In this document: positions 18,247 to 27,366 of the stretch, in pieces
Layout of the letters: every line of letters starts with the position of its first letter
Numbering within the stretch: the stretch's first letter is position 1
Origin: Melioribacteraceae bacterium
GTDB lineage: Bacteria > Bacteroidota > Ignavibacteria > Ignavibacteriales > Melioribacteraceae
Direction: 5' to 3'
Assembly (NCBI GenBank): GCA_026983955.1
Contig: JALSTB010000112.1
Location: 1 to 45,808, forward strand
DNA: 45,808 nucleotides
Made by a program: the position numbers and the translations under genes
The notes under the pieces: model-generated
What the model saw: only the letters and a program-made list of their open reading frames with translations
The model's database searches: none
Told to the model about the DNA's origin: nothing

Positions 18247-19598
18247 CGGTAAATTCTTTTTATTGAAGCACCTTTAAAATAATGAAGCAGAATTTCATCG
18301 AAATTGTAACCCATGTGACTCATAACCGCTGCGCCGATTTGGCAAAGTCCCACCCCGTGCCCCCATCCGGCACCGGTAAGTACAAATTTTTGCGGAATTT
18401 CATTTTCGTAACCGTACTTGTCAACGACAAATGCCGAACTGTACAAATGCGTATCCGATAAAATTTTGCGGATATACAATTCCTTTCCGACGGTAAGGGT
18501 TTTTTTCGTGCCGGTTACTTTAAGTTTGATGATTCTTCCCGATTCTCCCCGTTCGACCGGTATCAAATCGATAATATCACCGAAATCGATACCGGATTTT
18601 TCACGGATTAATTTGCTTATTTCCGCTTGGGAATATTCTTTTTTCCAACGGTAAAAATCTTTCGTTTCCTGATCATAATCCAACAGCACTTGCGAAAGAA
18701 TTTTTTCGTCGGTGGTATTGCAAAAAGCCGGTGGTGAATTTCTGATCCATTTCTGTGCGTTTTCTTCTACGGTTAAATCCAATTCATAGCCGTCCGGTTC
18801 GAATTTATAATCAATTACTTTGGTCAAGTAAGGCTTGGGCTCAGGTTCCCAAACATTTTCGAACGGTTCGGTAATTCCGCCGCACGATTTTGAAAAGCGG
18901 GTATCACAAATTTTTCCCTCGTAAGTTAAAACCAATCCTCTTGTTTCTTGCACAGCGTTTTGCGCATTGTGTGCAATCAGTTTCGTAATTCCTTGATAAC
19001 GCTGGCAGTGATCGTCTGCGCAAACATCGTAGAGTTTGTGGTCTTCACGGTCGTACCATTTTATTAATTCCGTCTCCGTTTCCCATCCCGTATCATATTT
19101 TCTTTGTGTTCCCATGAGTTCTTTGCTTTTTTCCATTTGTGCAAGCAACCAGCTTCTTGAAATTATTGCATGGGCTTTGAGTAGTTCTTTCGGGCTGGTT
19201 GCACTCATTTCCGAAGATATGACGCTGGTAAGATAATTTTCGACGGGTAAAATATTTACAGCGGTAATTTTGTTATTCTCAATCAAAAATTTTATCGAAC
19301 CTAAAAATCGCTGATTTTCTTTTTTCTCCCAGTGAAATCTTTTCCCGATAATAACATCACGTAAAACAAATGAATCGGATTCAAATTCCTGAGGGATAAA
19401 AAGCGTGCCGTTTTCAATTTCTACTTCTTTTTCTTCACTTTTCAAGATAATCTTTTCCCCGCGTAAAAATGCTTTGTAGCGACCGTTTAGAATTAAATTT
19501 CCGTCAGTGGATGTGAAATTTCCGTATAAAACCAAATCGATTTCATCATCGGATAAAATTGCAACGCTTACTTCCGGTTCGGGGATTTGCATTTCCAT
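18243..19598 (-). CDS. SpoIID/LytB-domain protein
   Basis: A 451-residue protein of the SpoIID/LytB family, whose Bacillus members are lytic transglycosylases or amidase enhancers acting on peptidoglycan. The core holds NYLTSVISSEMSATSPKELL with the conserved Glu, then AHAIISRSWLLAQ, FSKSCGGITEPFENVW, and near the end GAGWGHGVGLCQIGAAVMSH. A roughly 100-residue beta-rich N-terminal region precedes it. No signal peptide is visible; the protein starts MEMQIPEPEVSVAIL at an ATG with AAGGAT upstream. An unseen export route or a cytoplasmic role is therefore possible. It is coupled to the GT4 gene by an ATGA overlap. Confidence 0.88.
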   Translation of the reverse strand: MEMQIPEPEVSVAILSDDEIDLVLYGNFTSTDGNLILNGRYKAFLRGEKIILKSEEKEVEIENGTLFIPQEFESDSFVLRDVIIGKRFHWEKKENQRFLGSIKFLIENNKITAVNILPVENYLTSVISSEMSATSPKELLKAHAIISRSWLLAQMEKSKELMGTQRKYDTGWETETELIKWYDREDHKLYDVCADDHCQRYQGITKLIAHNAQNAVQETRGLVLTYEGKICDTRFSKSCGGITEPFENVWEPEPKPYLTKVIDYKFEPDGYELDLTVEENAQKWIRNSPPAFCNTTDEKILSQVLLDYDQETKDFYRWKKEYSQAEISKLIREKSGIDFGDIIDLIPVERGESGRIIKLKVTGTKKTLTVGKELYIRKILSDTHLYSSAFVVDKYGYENEIPQKFVLTGAGWGHGVGLCQIGAAVMSHMGYNFDEILLHYFKGASIKRIYR

Positions 19599-19796
19599 TT
19601 ATTAATCCTTGAATAACTGAAGAAAGAAAATATTTATTCCACAATCTATAAAATTTTCCATGTAGAAAATAAATTCTTTTTAAACAAAAAGCGCCTTAAT
19701 TTCGATAAACACAAGGTGTAGCAGTATCAATGGATTTTACGGAGTGCTGCGGATTTTGCCGGTTGGATTTACAAGTACGGTAAATTGCTTTCTATT

Positions 19797-20138
19797 TTAT
19801 TTTTTGAAATATTGTTTTTTCTTTTTGTCGAAATAATATTTTTTAATTGTATAAATTTTATCTTTTGAAGGTTTGAAAACCGGAATTTTTATACTTTTTT
19901 TCATATTTGGAATGTGAAGCGGCATGTTGTCGTGATCAGCTTTCGCAAGTCTTTGTTTATTTAACGCCAAAATTTTATCCAATGGAAATTTCTTGTGCTT
20001 CTCTTTTTCTTCTCCGGCAAACAGTTTGAATTTGGTAACAGGATTTCTGTAATAACCGTTTCCGGAAGTTTGAGCCAAACATATACCGGAAAAATTTAAA
20101 AAGGATAGAAAAACCAAACTTAAAATTAGAAAGTTCAT
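19797..20138 (-). CDS. Small lysine-rich secreted protein of unknown function
   Basis: A 113-residue protein that I do not recognise. The first 23 residues are a signal peptide (FLILSLVFLSFLNFSGICLAQ). The mature chain is short and strongly basic, with many Lys and several Tyr and Phe residues, ending in KKYYFDKKKKQYFKK. AGGAGG lies just before the ATG, so it is very likely expressed. It sits between DUF2905 and SpoIID/LytB on the same strand. A role in binding an acidic surface polymer is only a guess from its charge. Confidence 0.7.
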   Translation of the reverse strand: MNFLILSLVFLSFLNFSGICLAQTSGNGYYRNPVTKFKLFAGEEKEKHKKFPLDKILALNKQRLAKADHDNMPLHIPNMKKSIKIPVFKPSKDKIYTIKKYYFDKKKKQYFKK

Positions 20139-20198
20139 TTTATCCTCCTGAAGATTTAAATATTCAACAGGAAAATCACATACTTTGTTCCGTTGGTT

Positions 20199-20405
20199 TT
20201 AAAGGAACTTGCGGACAAGCCACATAAGAAGAGAAAGCACAACACTGATTAAAATCATTGTTGTAACGGGAATGTAGATTTTAACGTTGGGTTTATCGAT
20301 AATTATGTCGCCCGGCAAATGCCCAAGCGGCAATTTTGAAATTAACGGCCAAAGTAAACCGGCAACAATTAAAATTATTCCGCCGGTAATTAGGATTTTT
20401 TGCAT
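20199..20405 (-). CDS. DUF2905 small membrane protein
   Basis: A 68-residue protein with two hydrophobic helices. They flank the conserved DUF2905 centre, LGHLPGDIIIDKPNVKIYIP. The first helix is ILITGGIILIVAGLLWPLI and the second MILISVVLSLLMWL. The family is widespread, and its function is unknown. It lies 7 bases after the upstream membrane-protein gene and is probably in the same transcript as mfd. Confidence 0.9.
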   Translation of the reverse strand: MQKILITGGIILIVAGLLWPLISKLPLGHLPGDIIIDKPNVKIYIPVTTMILISVVLSLLMWLVRKFL

Positions 20406-20412
20406 ATACGCC

Positions 20413-21159
20413 TCAAATTTCTTTTTGATACCTTTTCATCCTAAAATACAAACTCCACATTGCCGGTAAAATAAGCAGAACGCCGGCAACGAACAAATAC
20501 CAATTGTAAAAAACAGGCACATATTCCGATGATAATTTCAAAAATTTCTCATCGTTCATCAACCCGGTAAAATTCCGGATAAACCCGCCTCTTATAATCA
20601 TGGAAGCATAATCCCAAACATAAGTTGCCAAAATAAGTATGATGCCAGTAACGGTTAAAACAAGTTCGCGAAAGTTGAGCTTCACCTTTATTCCGTTTTC
20701 TTCGAAATAAAGAATAATCAATGCGTAAAATATCATTCCGGTTGAACACAAAACGGGGGAAAGTACCGGACCCAGCCAAGGAACGGGAATCAGAAATAAA
20801 ATATCCCACGTTAATAACGATTGAGGCCAATCGAGAAAAAGTTTTAATGCAACGTAGTAGAAAATATCCCAAACGGCAAAAGCTATTAGAAAGTAGGCGA
20901 ATTTTTGCATACGGGTTTTACCTGCAAGCATTCCGGCCGAAACAAGCATTATTATGGTTGTGAATTCCCTTATAATTTCAACTATATAAATTTTATGCGG
21001 AATTAATTTCATGGGAAAGGAAAAACCTCCGGGGTAATAAAGTTCCCGTAAATAAACCACAACAATAGCTTCCAAAAATCCGAATGCAATTGCGAATGCC
21101 GAAAGCGGTACAATTTTATCCGGCAACTTTGCCTTTGTTTTCCGTTTCGATTCTTTCAT
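20413..21159 (-). CDS. Polytopic membrane protein of unknown function
   Basis: A 248-residue protein with about six hydrophobic helices. Examples are VPLSAFAIAFGFLEAIVVV, IIMLVSAGMLA, the segment around DILFLIPVPWLGPVLSPVL, MIFYALIILYF and LVLTVTGIILILATYVWDY. Trp/Asp-containing stretches (AVWDIFYYVALK, DWPQSLLTWDI) stand out and may be functional. I cannot name the family. The start was set to ATG 21159 rather than TTG 21168; even so it overlaps the end of mfd by 44 bases, so it is coupled to mfd translation. DUF2905 follows 7 bases later. Confidence 0.75.
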   Translation of the reverse strand: MKESKRKTKAKLPDKIVPLSAFAIAFGFLEAIVVVYLRELYYPGGFSFPMKLIPHKIYIVEIIREFTTIIMLVSAGMLAGKTRMQKFAYFLIAFAVWDIFYYVALKLFLDWPQSLLTWDILFLIPVPWLGPVLSPVLCSTGMIFYALIILYFEENGIKVKLNFRELVLTVTGIILILATYVWDYASMIIRGGFIRNFTGLMNDEKFLKLSSEYVPVFYNWYLFVAGVLLILPAMWSLYFRMKRYQKEI

Positions 21160-24100
21160 ATCTTTCAACCGTTTTTTTGCAAAAGCCGGTTAGAAATTGC
21201 AATGTTTCCTCAATTGAGGTGAAATTATTATCCAATTCAAGTTTCATTGTTTTTTCATTTTGCAAGAATCTAATCTTTTTATCGTATTCATTCAACACAA
21301 GTTCCATTAAAACGGGAAATTTACGCTGATAGAAATCTTCCTTTTCGCCGCCGGGTAAAACAATAGCTATTTTCTTTTTTGTAATAACCACCCTTTCGAA
21401 TAAAGCAAGAGAGGCATAAAAACGAAGCACGGCGGTATCGATAAGTCTTTCGATAACCGTGGGCAATTTCCCGAAGCGGTCGATCATTTCTTCTTTGATG
21501 TCGTCAACTTCTTCAATTTTCAGCATTGAAAAAAGGGCGGAATAAAAGCTCAAGCGGTCGGACTGATCCGGCATAAAATCTTTCGGAATATTAATTTCAA
21601 AATAAGTATCAATGGTTGTTTCTGCGCGTTCCAGTTGTTTCGGCAAATCTTCGAACACACCGGCAAATTCGTTTTCTTTTAATTCTTTTACGGCTTCGTC
21701 CAAAAGTTTAACATACATGTCGAACCCGACCGAATCGATTGCTCCGCTTTGTTCGGTACCTAGTAAATTTCCGGCTCCTCTTATTTCCAAATCACGCATG
21801 GAAATATTGAAACCTTCACCCAAGTCGGTATATTCTTCAATTGCTTGAAGTCTTTTCACCGCTTTTTTAGTAATGGTGTTGAACGAAGGAACGATGAGAT
21901 AGGCAAATGCTTGTCTGTCCGATCTTCCGACGCGCCCGCGGAGTTGATGAAGTTCCGCCAATCCGAATCTATCGGCACGGTTGATAATTATCGTGTTCAC
22001 GTTTGGAATATCCAAGCCGGATTCGATTATTTTTGTGCTGACCAGAACATCGAATTTTTTACTTAGAAAACCGTGAATTATTTTTTCGAGTTCTGCGGGT
22101 TTCATCTGTCCGTGTGCCACTGCAACGTTTACTTCGGGAATATGTTTTTGGATGTATGCGGCAATTTTATCAATCGAATTTACACGGTCGTGAACAAAGT
22201 AAACTTGTCCGCCTCTGTTTGTTTCTTTAATTATCCAATCTCTTATTTTTGAAATATCGAATTTTTCAACTTTGGTGTAAATCGGTTGCCGGTTTGGCGG
22301 CGGAGTTGCAATAATCGATAAATCCCTTGCACCGAGAAGCGACATGTTCAACGTGCGCGGAATTGGTGTTGCGGTAAGCGTGAGCGTATCGACGTTCACT
22401 CTTAATTTTCTCAGCTTTTCTTTTGCCATAACTCCGAACCTGTGTTCTTCGTCGATTATAAGCAAACCCAAATCCTTGAATTTCACATCTTTGGAAAGCA
22501 ATCTGTGTGTACCGATGAGCATATCGACTTTTCCGGCAGCCAAATCTTTAATTATTCCGGTTTGTTTGGCTTTGGGAACAAAACGTGAAAGAACTTCCAC
22601 CCTTACGGGAAACTGAGCCAAGCGGTCTTTGAAAGTATTATAATGTTGCTCGGCTAAAATTGTTGTTGGTACAAGCATTGCAACTTGCTTACCGTTGCTT
22701 ATTGCTTTGAATGCCGCACGAACCGCAATTTCGGTTTTCCCGAATCCTACATCGCCGCACACCAGTCTGTCCATCGGGTTTTCCGATTCCATGTCTTTTT
22801 TCACTTCTTCGGTTACGTTAATTTGATCCTGCGTCGGTTCGTAGAAAAACGAAGCCTCAAGTTCTTTTTGCCAGATTGTATCGGGACCGTAAGCAATGCC
22901 TTTTTTTGCTTTCCTTTCTGCGTAAAGTTTAATCAATTCACGGGCGGCGTCTTTAATTTTGCCCTTTACTTTTTTCTTTGTCGCTTTCCATTCGTTGCTG
23001 CCGAGTTTGGAAAGCCGGGGTGGTGTTTTTTCTTGCGAAGAATATTTTTTAACAAGCGAGAGATAATTTAAATTTACATAAACCACTCCGTTATCGGCAT
23101 AGAGTATTTTGATGCTTTCTTGTTCAATTTGTCCGATTTTGATTGTTTCCAGACCGTCGTATTTACCTATACCGAACTTTTCGTGCACAACGTAGTCGCC
23201 ACGTTTCAGCGAAGCCAAATCTTTGGCTGATGTTTTTTTATACTTCCGTTTGGAAGGCAATTTTGTTCTGTAAGGTTTATTGAATATTTGGTAATCCGAT
23301 AAAACCACGGTTTTTTCTTTCTTCGCAATGAAACCGGTTTTGACAGCGAGTACTTTAACTTTCACTTTTCCCGTTTCCAACAAATCGAGTAATTCTTCGT
23401 TATAATCGCTTAGCAAATCGGTCAATCTTTTCGCTTGAAGTTCATTTTCGGTAGTAATGAAAATTTTGAAATTCTTTCCGGCATATTCGGACAAAAATGA
23501 AAACAATAATTTAAAATTGGCATTAAACTCGGGCGGATTGCCCAAACCGGCATTTATCCTGCCCGGATATGTTCCAAGCTCGTCTTCAATAATCCATTTG
23601 GTATTTTCCGGGAATTCAAAATTATTCTCTTCCTTAACCGGCACAGTAAATTCATTGTTCGTTGGTTCGCCGGGTTCACCGTCGAACAGTTCTTCTAATA
23701 ATTCTTCGTCCAAATCGTTAATTTCAATTTTTTGCCCGTTACCATTTTCTTTAGGCAAAGAATCCAACTCGGATTGGACTGCAAACACAACCGGATTTTC
23801 AAAATAATCGAAAATACCGGAATTGAAAATGTTCGTATCGCTATCCATTTTGGATGCAAGGGTTACGTTGGGGATGTTTTCCAAAGAGCGTTGTGTATCC
23901 GGATCGAAATACCGGATTGATTCTATAAAATCGCCGTCGAATTCCAATCGGCACGGTTGCTTTTCACTATACGACCAAAAATCGATAATGGAGCCGCGCA
24001 CCGAGTAAAATCCTGGCTCAACAACAAATTTTTCCCTTTCATAATCGAGAAGATTTAAATATCCAAGCAAATCGTCGTAAGCCAGCTCACCGCCAATTTC

Positions 24101-24487
24101 AATTTTCGTGGTATTGTTTTTAAGTTCTTCCTTCGGGGGCAGTTTTACTTTCAGAATTTGATAGGTTGAAATCACAATCACATTTTCGCGGGATGCGGCA
24201 TCCGTGAGCTTTTCTTGTAATGTTTCAAAATCGAGTTCGGGAATTGAAATTACATTTCCGTTCAAACCCAAAATATTCAGTTCAACGCAAAATTCGTTTA
24301 CTTTTTGTTTTCCGGGAAGCAACAGCAAAACGCTCTTTCCATTTTCGAAAATATGTTTAACGAATAAGGATTTGGCCGATTCTGGTAATACGGTAACCGG
24401 AATAATTTTATCCCCGCTTTTTATTTTTCCGTTAACTTCCCGCACAAATTCAAGCCGTGAGAAGAAATCCGATATTTTCTTAATCAT
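21116..24487 (-). CDS. mfd: Transcription-repair coupling factor Mfd
   Basis: A 1123-residue DNA translocase that removes RNA polymerase stalled at lesions and recruits UvrA. The N-terminal UvrB-homology region comes first. Next is the RNA-polymerase-interacting CarD-like domain (LKRGDYVVHEKFGIGKYDGL). The helicase has Walker A GDVGFGKTEIA, Walker B IDEEHRFGV, motif III TATPIPRTL and the RecG-like TRG region (LHQLRGRVGRSD). The C-terminal TRCF domain follows. The length is normal. The start was moved from TTG 24523 to ATG 24487, which begins MIKKISDFF. An acidic insert (about residues 250-290) rich in Glu/Asp lies in the N-terminal part. Confidence 0.96.
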   Translation of the reverse strand: MIKKISDFFSRLEFVREVNGKIKSGDKIIPVTVLPESAKSLFVKHIFENGKSVLLLLPGKQKVNEFCVELNILGLNGNVISIPELDFETLQEKLTDAASRENVIVISTYQILKVKLPPKEELKNNTTKIEIGGELAYDDLLGYLNLLDYEREKFVVEPGFYSVRGSIIDFWSYSEKQPCRLEFDGDFIESIRYFDPDTQRSLENIPNVTLASKMDSDTNIFNSGIFDYFENPVVFAVQSELDSLPKENGNGQKIEINDLDEELLEELFDGEPGEPTNNEFTVPVKEENNFEFPENTKWIIEDELGTYPGRINAGLGNPPEFNANFKLLFSFLSEYAGKNFKIFITTENELQAKRLTDLLSDYNEELLDLLETGKVKVKVLAVKTGFIAKKEKTVVLSDYQIFNKPYRTKLPSKRKYKKTSAKDLASLKRGDYVVHEKFGIGKYDGLETIKIGQIEQESIKILYADNGVVYVNLNYLSLVKKYSSQEKTPPRLSKLGSNEWKATKKKVKGKIKDAARELIKLYAERKAKKGIAYGPDTIWQKELEASFFYEPTQDQINVTEEVKKDMESENPMDRLVCGDVGFGKTEIAVRAAFKAISNGKQVAMLVPTTILAEQHYNTFKDRLAQFPVRVEVLSRFVPKAKQTGIIKDLAAGKVDMLIGTHRLLSKDVKFKDLGLLIIDEEHRFGVMAKEKLRKLRVNVDTLTLTATPIPRTLNMSLLGARDLSIIATPPPNRQPIYTKVEKFDISKIRDWIIKETNRGGQVYFVHDRVNSIDKIAAYIQKHIPEVNVAVAHGQMKPAELEKIIHGFLSKKFDVLVSTKIIESGLDIPNVNTIIINRADRFGLAELHQLRGRVGRSDRQAFAYLIVPSFNTITKKAVKRLQAIEEYTDLGEGFNISMRDLEIRGAGNLLGTEQSGAIDSVGFDMYVKLLDEAVKELKENEFAGVFEDLPKQLERAETTIDTYFEINIPKDFMPDQSDRLSFYSALFSMLKIEEVDDIKEEMIDRFGKLPTVIERLIDTAVLRFYASLALFERVVITKKKIAIVLPGGEKEDFYQRKFPVLMELVLNEYDKKIRFLQNEKTMKLELDNNFTSIEETLQFLTGFCKKTVERYERIETENKGKVAG

Positions 24488-24885
24488 TAATGTTATATTT
24501 TTTAAGTTTTTAGTATTGTTCAAATATACAATTTACCATTTTCCCGGGAAGGAAAAGGTAATTGGAATGTAAATTTAAGTATCTGGTCAATAAACAACAA
24601 TCGGGAAATTAATTAATACGGGGAGGATACAATATTTTACGTTAAATAAAAACCAGTTATTGCAATCCATTACCGGAACAACTTGTTTTTTCCATTGGAT
24701 AATATGTGAAAAGAAACGGCAAATTACCGTTAATATCCCATTTATACCCGGTAACTTTTGTCGTGCCGGGGAAATCGGAATTCTTCATTAATGTAAAATA
24801 TCTTCTTTTCCGGCTTTTTCTTAAAATTTTTTTTCTTTAAGTTTTGTTTGGTTTTCTCCTGTTCTACAAAACAAGGAAGTACATA
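24488..24885. other. Divergent intergenic region between mfd and the Lon-related gene
   Basis: About 398 bases without a gene. It holds a TATATTTG element for mfd on the minus strand at 24521-24528, and AAGGAA before the Lon-related ATG on the plus strand. Two short inverted repeats (AACGG/CCGTT near 24714-24740 and CCCGG/CCGGG near 24758-24780) have stems of only five bases. I see no RNA gene or conserved riboswitch. Confidence 0.5.
24521..24528 (-). promoter_or_regulatory. Candidate promoter element TATATTTG for mfd
   Basis: The minus strand reads TTGTATATTTG about 34 bases before the chosen mfd ATG, matching the TAnnTTTG consensus of Bacteroidota. The same 11-mer precedes the DUF1684 gene. 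Confidence 0.5.
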
Positions 24886-27366
24886 ATGGATTTAATCAAA
24901 TCACGAAAACACAAGGAATTGCTCCCTAACCAACTTAAAGAAGCATGTAACGTAGAATGTTTCGATTTTGAATCGACGGTAAAGCTGCAACCGATTGAAG
25001 GAATAGTTGGGCAACAAACTGCTCTTAAAGCTCTTAAATTGGGTGTTAACATCAAAGGACAAGGTTATAACATATTTGTAACCGGACTTTCGGGCACGGG
25101 CAAGTTGACCACAATAAAAAAAGTTCTCGAAGAAATTTTGCCACGTAAACCTAAACTTTACGATTACGCTTACGTTTATAATTTCAGGGATCCCGATCAT
25201 CCCGCATTGCTTACTTTTCCGGCCGGCAAGGGCAAAGCATTCAAAAAAGATATGGCGAAAACGATAAAACAGTTGCGGGAAAATATTCCGCAAGTGCTCG
25301 ATAAAGAACCGTTTCTTACCAAAAGAAAAAAACTTTTCGCCGAATACGATTCGAAACAAAGAAAATTAATGGACGATTTTGAAAACAAATTACGAAAAGA
25401 TAATCTTACTCTGGGACAAATAACCGTTGGTGATGTTGTTCGCCCCGATATTCTTGCCGTTGTTGACGGTCAACCGGTAATGGTGCAGCAACTTGAAGAA
25501 CTGGTAAAACAGAAAAAAATATCAAAACGCGAAGCAAACAAATTGATTGATAAATATTCCGATTACCAGGACGAACTCCATATGCTGTTCAAGCAAACAT
25601 TAAAACTTACGCAGGAATTCCAACAAAAACTTACCGAGTTGGAAAGCAAGGTGGTTACGGAATTATTGAAAATATTTATCGATCAGCTGAAATCGAAATA
25701 TAAATACAAAAGAGTTTTAAAATATCTGGAAAACGTTCAGGAAAATATTCTGCAAAATCTTGAAGTGTTTAAGGGACAAAAACCTGCCGAGGAACAAACT
25801 CCCGACGGTTCGGTAATAGATTACTTTAAAGAATATGAGGTCAATGTAATTCTGGATAATTCACATGTAAAACAGTGCCCGGTCATTGTCGAAACTTCAC
25901 CTACATACAGTAACTTATTCGGATTGATTGAAAAATACAGCGACGGTTCGGGTGGGTGGTATGCCGATTTTACTAAAATAAAAGCCGGTTCACTGCTCAA
26001 AGCTAATGGCGGTTATTTGGTAATCAACGCTTCCGATGCAATCTCCGAACCTGGCGTTTGGAAAGCTCTCAAACGTGTTTTGCTTTACGGCAAGTTGGAA
26101 ATACAGGATCTTACCAATATTTATCAATTTACTCCAAGCGTACTTAAGCCCGAACCGATTGAAATAAACACCAAAATTATTTTCATCGGCAACAACTATG
26201 TTTATTATTTGCTTTCCGAGTTTGAAGACGACTTCAATAAAATATTTAAAGTGAAAGCGGAATTCGATTATGAAATGAAACGGACTGAAAAAGCTTTGCT
26301 TGAGTATGCACAGCTCGTAAAAAAACTGGTTGCTCAAGAAGGATTACTCGAGTTCGATAAATCCGCAGTGGGCAGGATAATCGAATACGGTTCGAGATAC
26401 GCCGGTTCGAAGAATAAATTGACAACCCGTTTTGCCTATATAGCCGATCTCGTTAGGGAAAGCAGTTTTTGGGCTTCGGATGTGGGAGCGGAAATTGTAA
26501 CCGATTCACATGTAGTCCAAGCCTATAAAGCGGCGCGGGAAAGACACGGATTGTACGAAACCAAATTGAAGGAGATGATTAAAGAAAAAATCATCCGGAT
26601 TGAAACGGAAGGAAGTAAAGTCGGGCAAGTAAACGGTCTTGCGGTTTATAACGGCGGCGCTTATTCGTTCGGTAAACCCACGCGCATAACGGCTTCGGTT
26701 TCACTCGGCTCCGGAAATATTATAAACGTTGAACGTGAAGCTGGTTTGAGCGGTAAAACTCATAACAAAGGCGTTTTGATTATTACGGGATATTTCCGTC
26801 AGAAATTCGGTAAAAAAATTCCGCTGAACTTTACCGCAAGTCTGGTGTTTGAACAAGGTTACGGTACAATTGACGGCGACAGTGCATCCATAACGGAAAT
26901 TGCCGCTTTAATTTCGAGTATTTCCCAAATTCCCATCAAGCAATCGCTGGCGATTACCGGCTCGGTGGATCAACACGGAAATATCCAACCGATTGGCGGA
27001 GTGAATGAAAAAATAGAAGGCTTTTTCGATGTTTGTAAAGAACGCGGCTTAACAAAAAAACAAGGTGTGATTATTCCTTATCAAAATATTCAAGATTTAA
27101 TGCTTAATGATGAAGTTATTGAGGCAGTGAAAAACAAACAGTTTCACATTTATCCCGTTCAAACAGTTGATGAAGCTATTGAGATTCTAACCGGAATTAA
27201 AGCCGGTAAACTTCTTAAAAGCGGAAGATACCAAGCTTGTACGGTATTCGGTGAAGTGGAGAAAAAACTTAGGGAAATGAGAAGAATTTACAGACCCGAA
27301 GCAAAATCGAACAAAACCGGAAACGGCAAGGAGAACAAACTTAAGGATTCGAAAAAGAAAAAATGA
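24886..27366 (+). CDS. Lon-related ATP-dependent protease (AAA_32/COG1067 type)
   Basis: An 826-residue protease of the non-classical Lon family. The Walker A is VTGLSGTGKLTT with K73. A long coiled-coil-rich insert of roughly 200 residues follows. The AAA core continues with KANGGYLVINASD and IIFIGNNYVYYLL. The Lon proteolytic domain has catalytic S666 in DGDSASITEIAALIS and K709 in VNEKIEGFF, 43 residues apart as in classical Lon. It lacks the classical N-terminal Lon substrate domain. ATG 24886 has AAGGAA upstream and is preferred to the TTG at 24844. The stop overlaps the pyruvate kinase ATG by four bases. A role in protein quality control is likely; substrates are unknown. Confidence 0.92.
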   Translation: MDLIKSRKHKELLPNQLKEACNVECFDFESTVKLQPIEGIVGQQTALKALKLGVNIKGQGYNIFVTGLSGTGKLTTIKKVLEEILPRKPKLYDYAYVYNFRDPDHPALLTFPAGKGKAFKKDMAKTIKQLRENIPQVLDKEPFLTKRKKLFAEYDSKQRKLMDDFENKLRKDNLTLGQITVGDVVRPDILAVVDGQPVMVQQLEELVKQKKISKREANKLIDKYSDYQDELHMLFKQTLKLTQEFQQKLTELESKVVTELLKIFIDQLKSKYKYKRVLKYLENVQENILQNLEVFKGQKPAEEQTPDGSVIDYFKEYEVNVILDNSHVKQCPVIVETSPTYSNLFGLIEKYSDGSGGWYADFTKIKAGSLLKANGGYLVINASDAISEPGVWKALKRVLLYGKLEIQDLTNIYQFTPSVLKPEPIEINTKIIFIGNNYVYYLLSEFEDDFNKIFKVKAEFDYEMKRTEKALLEYAQLVKKLVAQEGLLEFDKSAVGRIIEYGSRYAGSKNKLTTRFAYIADLVRESSFWASDVGAEIVTDSHVVQAYKAARERHGLYETKLKEMIKEKIIRIETEGSKVGQVNGLAVYNGGAYSFGKPTRITASVSLGSGNIINVEREAGLSGKTHNKGVLIITGYFRQKFGKKIPLNFTASLVFEQGYGTIDGDSASITEIAALISSISQIPIKQSLAITGSVDQHGNIQPIGGVNEKIEGFFDVCKERGLTKKQGVIIPYQNIQDLMLNDEVIEAVKNKQFHIYPVQTVDEAIEILTGIKAGKLLKSGRYQACTVFGEVEKKLREMRRIYRPEAKSNKTGNGKENKLKDSKKKK

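Noticed and set aside
24700-24785. Short inverted repeats in the mfd/Lon-related intergenic region as a possible riboswitch
   Set aside because: Stems of only five bases and no conserved riboswitch core that I can recognise.
25990-26337. 115-codon frame opposite the Lon-related protease gene
   Set aside because: Lies fully inside a well-supported gene and has no domain or start signal.
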